Source: Corynebacterium rhinophilum (GTDB lineage: Bacteria > Actinomycetota > Actinomycetes > Mycobacteriales > Mycobacteriaceae). Taken from it: a stretch of DNA of 8,346 bases. Every line of letters starts with the position of its first letter. Position 1 is the first letter of the stretch. The position numbers were made by a program, and so were the translations under genes. The notes under the pieces were generated by a model that worked only from the letters and a program-made list of their open reading frames with translations, made no database searches and was not told the DNA's origin. The stretch is from positions 1-8,346 of the forward strand of contig NZ_JASPHQ010000035.1 of NCBI RefSeq assembly GCF_030227225.1. Reading direction: 5' to 3'. Below, piece by piece: positions 5,111 through 8,346 of the stretch.

Positions 5111-7153
5111 TTAGTGCCCACGGAACCCGCTTTCATCGCCGTGGCTCATGTCCTCCAGCATCGCGTTATAGCGGGCGAGCTCAGCATCATCGTCCGCCTC
5201 CGCCTGCACGTCGTGGCGCCGTGCGGTCGCGCGGTCATCGCGCAACCAATCCAAGAAGAGCTTGCCAAAGACAATGACCAAGGGGAATTGGCCAAAGCCC
5301 CAGGCGATGCCCCCACCCACGCGCTGATCCTGCAACAGGTCCTGATCCCAGGGCAGCTCGAGGTACTGATAAAAGTCGAGGCCAAGCACCGTTTGCAGCT
5401 GCATCAGGTACACGCCGGCGAAGAGGTGGAAGGGCATCGACAAGAAAAGCATGCCAAGGCGGAAGGGCGTGGAATGGCGCTTGGGCAGGGGATCTGGGCC
5501 GATGACTTCCCAGAAATAGAAGTAGCCGGAAATGAGGAACACGTAGTTCATGATGAGGTGGCCGGCGTGCTCCGAAATGGCGAATTCGTACAGGCTCGGG
5601 AAAAGATAGAGCACGTAGAGGAAAAACAGGTACTGCGCCAAATTCACGAAGGGATTGGTAATGATCCGCACGAACGTGGATTGGGTCAGCGCCAAGGCAT
5701 AATCGTGCAGGCTGGGCTGGCCCTTCGGACCCGGCTCGTAGGCCTCCATGACCAACGTGACGGGCGCGCCTAACACCATGAGCAGCGGAATGGTCATAGA
5801 CAAAATCATGTGCACCAGCATGTGAATGGAATACATGGCCGGCATGTACAGACCGAGGCCCGTGGACATGACGAGCGTAAGTCCCAGCGAGCCCACCATA
5901 AACCACGCGGTGCGCCCCTTGTCCCAGCTCAACCCGCGCTTGTGCACGCGGTAGACCAAGTAGCCGTATGCCGCGGCCAAGAGTAGGCCAATCGTGCCAA
6001 ACATGATGTCAAAGCGGAACATCGTCCAGATATTGAATACCGTGGGCGCCTCATGCAGGTTATAGCCCATAAGGATCTGCATGGAGCTCAAATTTGGGTC
6101 CCGCGGCGGTGGTGGCACGGTGCGCCCCAGGGTGATGGCTACGCCAATCGTTCCCGCCATGACTGCGAGCTCCACGATGGCGATACGGATAAAGAGCCGC
6201 GGGTTTCGATCTAACTGCGGAATGGTGAGCTCACGGTGGATAAGCCCCATAATGCCCAGCAGAATGGTGAGCACGAATTTGGTAATCAGGATAATGCCGT
6301 AGGGTGATTGCGGCAGGTCCGAAATATCCATCCGGATGAGCGTATTGACCAGGCCGGATACCGCCAGCACGACGATGGCCATGAACGCGATGGTGGAATA
6401 GCGCTTGACCGCAAAGGCGAGATTCGGGCCCAAGCGCCGGCCGTGCGCGATAAGCGCCATGAGGCCGCCTACCCAGAGCATCACAAATACCAGGTGCCAC
6501 AGCAGCGAGTTCGTGCCGTAATCGTGGTCGCCGCCGGTCGCCGAGTGGCCCTCAAGTCCGATGGGAACTACTTGCAGGATGGACAGCAACAGCAGAACCG
6601 GCTGCATGGCCCAGGTGCGACTGAGTCTGCCAATAATTCCCACGGTAAGGGCGATGAGCACCGCAATCCCCCACACGATGGTGGAGGAAATTTCCGTAAA
6701 GGCCATTTTCAGAATGGTCAGGTTGAAGACCTTAAAAAACGGCGTGCCGGTAAGGTCCGACATGATCATCGGGATTTCTACCAGCCCCACGGCCGCAACG
6801 CCGAAGGCCGACCACGTACCGGTGCGGGCGGCGATATGGCCGTCAACCGATAATGGTGCCCCGATGAGGGAATCGTTCTCGCCACGCGGGGCGATGAGAA
6901 ACGACGAGGCCAAAAAGGAGCCCACAGAAAGCGCCATCAAGAGCCACGCCAGCCCACGAAACAGCGGCAGGCCAAAGGTGGTAATCCGCCCAGGGTCCGG
7001 AATGCCCAAGGCAGCCAAGGAATCCGCCAATAAGAATAAGGAAATGAACCCGGCAACCAAGCCAGCAAAAAGCATTGCTGCAATAAAAATTCCCCAGGAA
7101 GGACGGGGTTTTTGCGTTCCAGACTGCGTGCTTTTGACCAGCTTATTGACCAT
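5111..7153 (-). CDS. ctiP: CopD-CtaG fusion, copper transport and insertion membrane protein
   Basis: This is an integral membrane protein of 680 residues with about 15-16 predicted membrane segments. It has an N-terminal CopD-like half (about 1-345) and a C-terminal CtaG_Caa3 half (about 370-640). Such fusions are typical of actinobacteria; in C. glutamicum the equivalent (CtiP, Cg2699) is reported to bring copper to cytochrome aa3 oxidase. Candidate copper ligands are H203, H210 and H220 in the CopD half (EGHSATGGDHDYG then LLWHL), and in the CtaG half the HMLVHM pair H444/H448, EHAGH (H529/H532) and MPFH (H576), with several nearby Met. A hydrophilic acidic tail (640-680) is probably cytoplasmic. 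The open frame runs 142 codons further upstream, but those overlap the divergent regulator and lack family character; ATG 7153 gives the expected N terminus and sits 7 nt after a TAGAAT -10 element, so the mRNA may be leaderless. Confidence 0.92.
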   Translation of the reverse strand: MVNKLVKSTQSGTQKPRPSWGIFIAAMLFAGLVAGFISLFLLADSLAALGIPDPGRITTFGLPLFRGLAWLLMALSVGSFLASSFLIAPRGENDSLIGAPLSVDGHIAARTGTWSAFGVAAVGLVEIPMIMSDLTGTPFFKVFNLTILKMAFTEISSTIVWGIAVLIALTVGIIGRLSRTWAMQPVLLLLSILQVVPIGLEGHSATGGDHDYGTNSLLWHLVFVMLWVGGLMALIAHGRRLGPNLAFAVKRYSTIAFMAIVVLAVSGLVNTLIRMDISDLPQSPYGIILITKFVLTILLGIMGLIHRELTIPQLDRNPRLFIRIAIVELAVMAGTIGVAITLGRTVPPPPRDPNLSSMQILMGYNLHEAPTVFNIWTMFRFDIMFGTIGLLLAAAYGYLVYRVHKRGLSWDKGRTAWFMVGSLGLTLVMSTGLGLYMPAMYSIHMLVHMILSMTIPLLMVLGAPVTLVMEAYEPGPKGQPSLHDYALALTQSTFVRIITNPFVNLAQYLFFLYVLYLFPSLYEFAISEHAGHLIMNYVFLISGYFYFWEVIGPDPLPKRHSTPFRLGMLFLSMPFHLFAGVYLMQLQTVLGLDFYQYLELPWDQDLLQDQRVGGGIAWGFGQFPLVIVFGKLFLDWLRDDRATARRHDVQAEADDDAELARYNAMLEDMSHGDESGFRGH

Positions 7154-7160
7154 AGCTCGC

Positions 7161-7166
7161 ATTCTA
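7161..7166 (-). promoter_or_regulatory. -10 element of a probable leaderless ctiP promoter
   Basis: The minus strand reads TAGAAT, matching the corynebacterial TANANT consensus, and ends 7 nt before ATG 7153. No Shine-Dalgarno is present before that ATG. This is the usual geometry of a leaderless transcript. The -35 match is poor. Confidence 0.5.
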
Positions 7167-7230
7167 TAGGGCCACCCTAATGCAAAGCGAACGCATATTT
7201 TTCCCCTGGATATGCCATGATAGAGCCTAT
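7167..7230. promoter_or_regulatory. Divergent ctiP/lysR control region with three dyads
   Basis: Three short inverted repeats fill this region. TAGGG-N3-CCCTA (7167-7179) abuts the ctiP -10 element. ATGC-N9-GCAT (7180-7196) is spaced like a LysR-family site. ATAG-N3-CTAT (7220-7230) overlaps the lysR start codon. LysR-type proteins commonly bind such divergent regions to control themselves and the neighbour. Which dyad, if any, is the operator cannot be told from sequence alone. Confidence 0.35.
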
Positions 7231-8152
7231 GGACACCCGTCAACTTCTTTATTTCCGTGCCGTTGTAGACAATGGGTCCTTTACCCATGCCGCCGCAGCC
7301 CTCGAAATGACACAACCCTCCCTGAGCCTTTCCATCCGCAAATTGGAAAAGGAGCTCAATACCCAGTTGCTGTCCCGGGGTCGTTCGGGCGTAACTACCA
7401 CGGAGGCGGGTGATTATGTCTATGACACCGCCCTTAAGGTTGATGCCCTGCTTGCCGATGCCCAGCGCCACATCAGAGAAATCACCGGCGATAACGCCAA
7501 TACCGTCTCCCTGACGTCGTGCCCCATTTTGAACTGGGAATTTACCCCTTCCATCCTCTCCGAGCTCACCGAAATCCACCCCTCGGCTCGCATTAGCTTG
7601 GATGATTCCACTGCGGCCACCGCCGTTAAGCGACTATTGGAGGGCCAGGTGGACCTCGCGCTCTTGCCGACGTCCGACCCCAAAGCCTTCATTCGCCGCT
7701 ACTCCCCCGAGCTGACCATCCACGACGCCGCCGAGTTCGATTACACCCTCGCGGTGCCAGAAAGCCTGTCGCACCTCCCCTCCCCGATCTCCTTGCGGGA
7801 CTTGCGCGAGGAAACCTGGCTGGTGCCTCCCCACTGCCGCGAGCTTCCCGGCATGGCAGAGCTCTACGATGAACTGTGGGAGAACCACCCCTCCTACAAG
7901 CCGAATCACATTCAAGACGTGACATCGCTGCACGCTGCCATTCCGATGATTTCCAGTGGCTTTGGCATCAGCTTCATGCCACGGTGCGCCCCCGCGCTGC
8001 ATCCGCAGGGCATCGCTTCGCTAACGGTCAAAGAGGAACTTCCGCGGTTCCACGCCATCGTGGCGTACCGCTCCGACCGCGAACTGACCCCAGCCGCCCA
8101 AGAATTGGTCGGTATTTTGCGCACGCACAATTCCGCCCGCCCCCTGGCTTAG
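7229..8152 (+). CDS. LysR-type transcriptional regulator
   Basis: This 307-residue regulator is full length for the family. The N terminus is a winged helix-turn-helix (about 2-60): RQLLYFRAVVDNGSFTHAAA, then TQPSLSLSIRKLEKELNTQL, the classic LysR recognition region. A linker helix (about 60-90) joins a periplasmic-binding-protein-like effector domain (about 92-295), with the usual GQVDLALLP block and the SSGFGISFMPR segment. The ATG at 7229 is chosen because LysR proteins normally begin MDTRQL; an in-frame ATG at 7217 would add four residues. No strong ribosome site precedes either, so the mRNA may be leaderless. The gene is divergent from the copper-insertion gene 75 bp away, which makes ctiP a candidate target. 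The effector is unknown, and nothing in the sequence identifies it as a copper sensor. Confidence 0.9.
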   Translation: MDTRQLLYFRAVVDNGSFTHAAAALEMTQPSLSLSIRKLEKELNTQLLSRGRSGVTTTEAGDYVYDTALKVDALLADAQRHIREITGDNANTVSLTSCPILNWEFTPSILSELTEIHPSARISLDDSTAATAVKRLLEGQVDLALLPTSDPKAFIRRYSPELTIHDAAEFDYTLAVPESLSHLPSPISLRDLREETWLVPPHCRELPGMAELYDELWENHPSYKPNHIQDVTSLHAAIPMISSGFGISFMPRCAPALHPQGIASLTVKEELPRFHAIVAYRSDRELTPAAQELVGILRTHNSARPLA

Positions 8153-8172
8153 AAATCACCGTGGCCGTGGGC

Positions 8173-8178
8173 TAATAT
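8173..8178 (+). promoter_or_regulatory. Possible -10 element of the tRNA-Arg gene
   Basis: TAATAT lies 14 bp before the tRNA 5' end, a normal distance for a short leader. The -35 candidate TTAGAA (8149-8154, 18-bp spacer) overlaps the lysR stop and matches poorly. Confidence 0.4.
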
Positions 8179-8192
8179 GAGTGTGCTGTCCA

Positions 8193-8266
8193 GCCCCCAT
8201 AGCTCAGCGGATTAGAGCAGTGGGTTTCTACCCCATGTGTCGCGGGTTCGAGTCCTGCTGGGGGCA
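8193..8266 (+). tRNA. tRNA-Arg, anticodon UCU
   Basis: A full cloverleaf can be drawn by hand. The acceptor stem is GCCCCCA (8193-8199) with TGGGGGC (8259-8265) and discriminator A8266. The D stem is GCTC/GAGC (8202-8205 and 8215-8218). The anticodon stem is GTGGG/CCCAT around the loop TTTCTAC, placing TCT at 8227-8229. The variable loop has 5 nt. The T stem is GCGGG/CCTGC around TTCGAGT. The anticodon reads AGA (and perhaps AGG), rare arginine codons in a GC-rich genome. The CCA end is not encoded (ACCG follows). Confidence 0.95.
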
Positions 8267-8270
8267 CCGC

Positions 8271-8323
8271 TGTCATGAGTCGCGACATGCTTGACAGGTC
8301 AGTCGCGACATCGTTGACAAACC
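8271..8323 (+). repeat. Two 23-bp tandem repeats, possible IS481-like end
   Basis: Two 23-bp units (8278-8300 and 8301-8323) share 17 of their first 19 bases: AGTCGCGACAT, two variable bases, then TTGACA. Each contains the palindrome GTCGCGAC. The block begins TGTCATG (8271-8277). Terminal TGT followed by tandem subterminal repeats of this flavour resembles the ends of IS481-type elements in actinobacteria (recalled, not searched). The rest of the element, including any transposase, would lie past the right edge. A T-rich stretch follows at 8337-8345. It starts only 5 bp after the tRNA, leaving no room for a normal tRNA terminator before it. Confidence 0.5.
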
Positions 8324-8346
8324 GGCATCTCAGTCGTTTTTGTTCT

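Noticed and set aside
4877..5773. 298-codon plus-strand frame across the ssbB-ctiP gap
   Set aside because: Most of it is antisense to the ctiP 3' end; its charged composition mirrors the membrane protein codons, and its start is inside ssbB.
7154..7579. 142-codon upstream extension of the ctiP frame
   Set aside because: It runs antisense into the conserved DNA-binding domain of the LysR gene, would cover the divergent promoter region, and has no family similarity that I recognise.
8193..8266. tRNA-Arg as a phage or island attachment site
   Set aside because: No duplicated tRNA 3' end and no integrase are seen in the window; the flanking repeats fit an IS end better.

Overview
The window looks like ordinary chromosome from a mid-to-high-GC Corynebacterium (or a close mycolic-acid actinobacterium). 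The main evidence is a gene order, read on the minus strand, of SSB paralogue - EttA - hotdog thioesterase - conserved hypothetical. From memory this matches the Mycobacterium tuberculosis block Rv2478c-Rv2477c-Rv2475c-Rv2474c. Upstream of it is a CopD/CtaG fusion of the kind called CtiP in C. glutamicum. A tRNA with no encoded CCA end and TANANT-like -10 elements also fit.

Layout. Positions 1-72 hold tandem palindromic 24-bp repeats at the window edge. Positions 97-1188 (minus) encode alanine dehydrogenase. Positions 1189-1446 are a regulatory gap. Positions 1447-4224 (minus) form a compact, probably co-transcribed run: ettA, then an acyl-CoA thioesterase, then a hypothetical protein. A strong hairpin at 4297-4321 separates this run from the upstream ssbB-like gene (4334-4918, minus). 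A 192-bp gap carries two perfect, inverted DnaA boxes. Positions 5111-7153 (minus) encode the copper transport/insertion membrane protein. A 75-bp divergent control region then leads to a LysR-type regulator (7229-8152, plus). A tRNA-Arg(UCU) lies at 8193-8266, and 23-bp tandem repeats starting 5 bp after it run to near the right edge.

How the genes work together. ettA tunes translation to energy state. The SSB paralogue and its DnaA boxes point to DNA replication or repair. The CopD/CtaG protein supplies copper for cytochrome aa3 assembly, and the divergent LysR gene is its most obvious candidate regulator. ald interconverts alanine and pyruvate with NAD(H).

I found no clear new defence or mobile system. 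The most unusual signals are the inverted DnaA-box pair before ssbB and the matching repeat architecture at the two window edges. Both edges start with TGTC, have a 7-bp lead, and then two tandem 23-24 bp units pointing outward, as expected for ends of insertion sequences whose transposase genes would lie outside the window.
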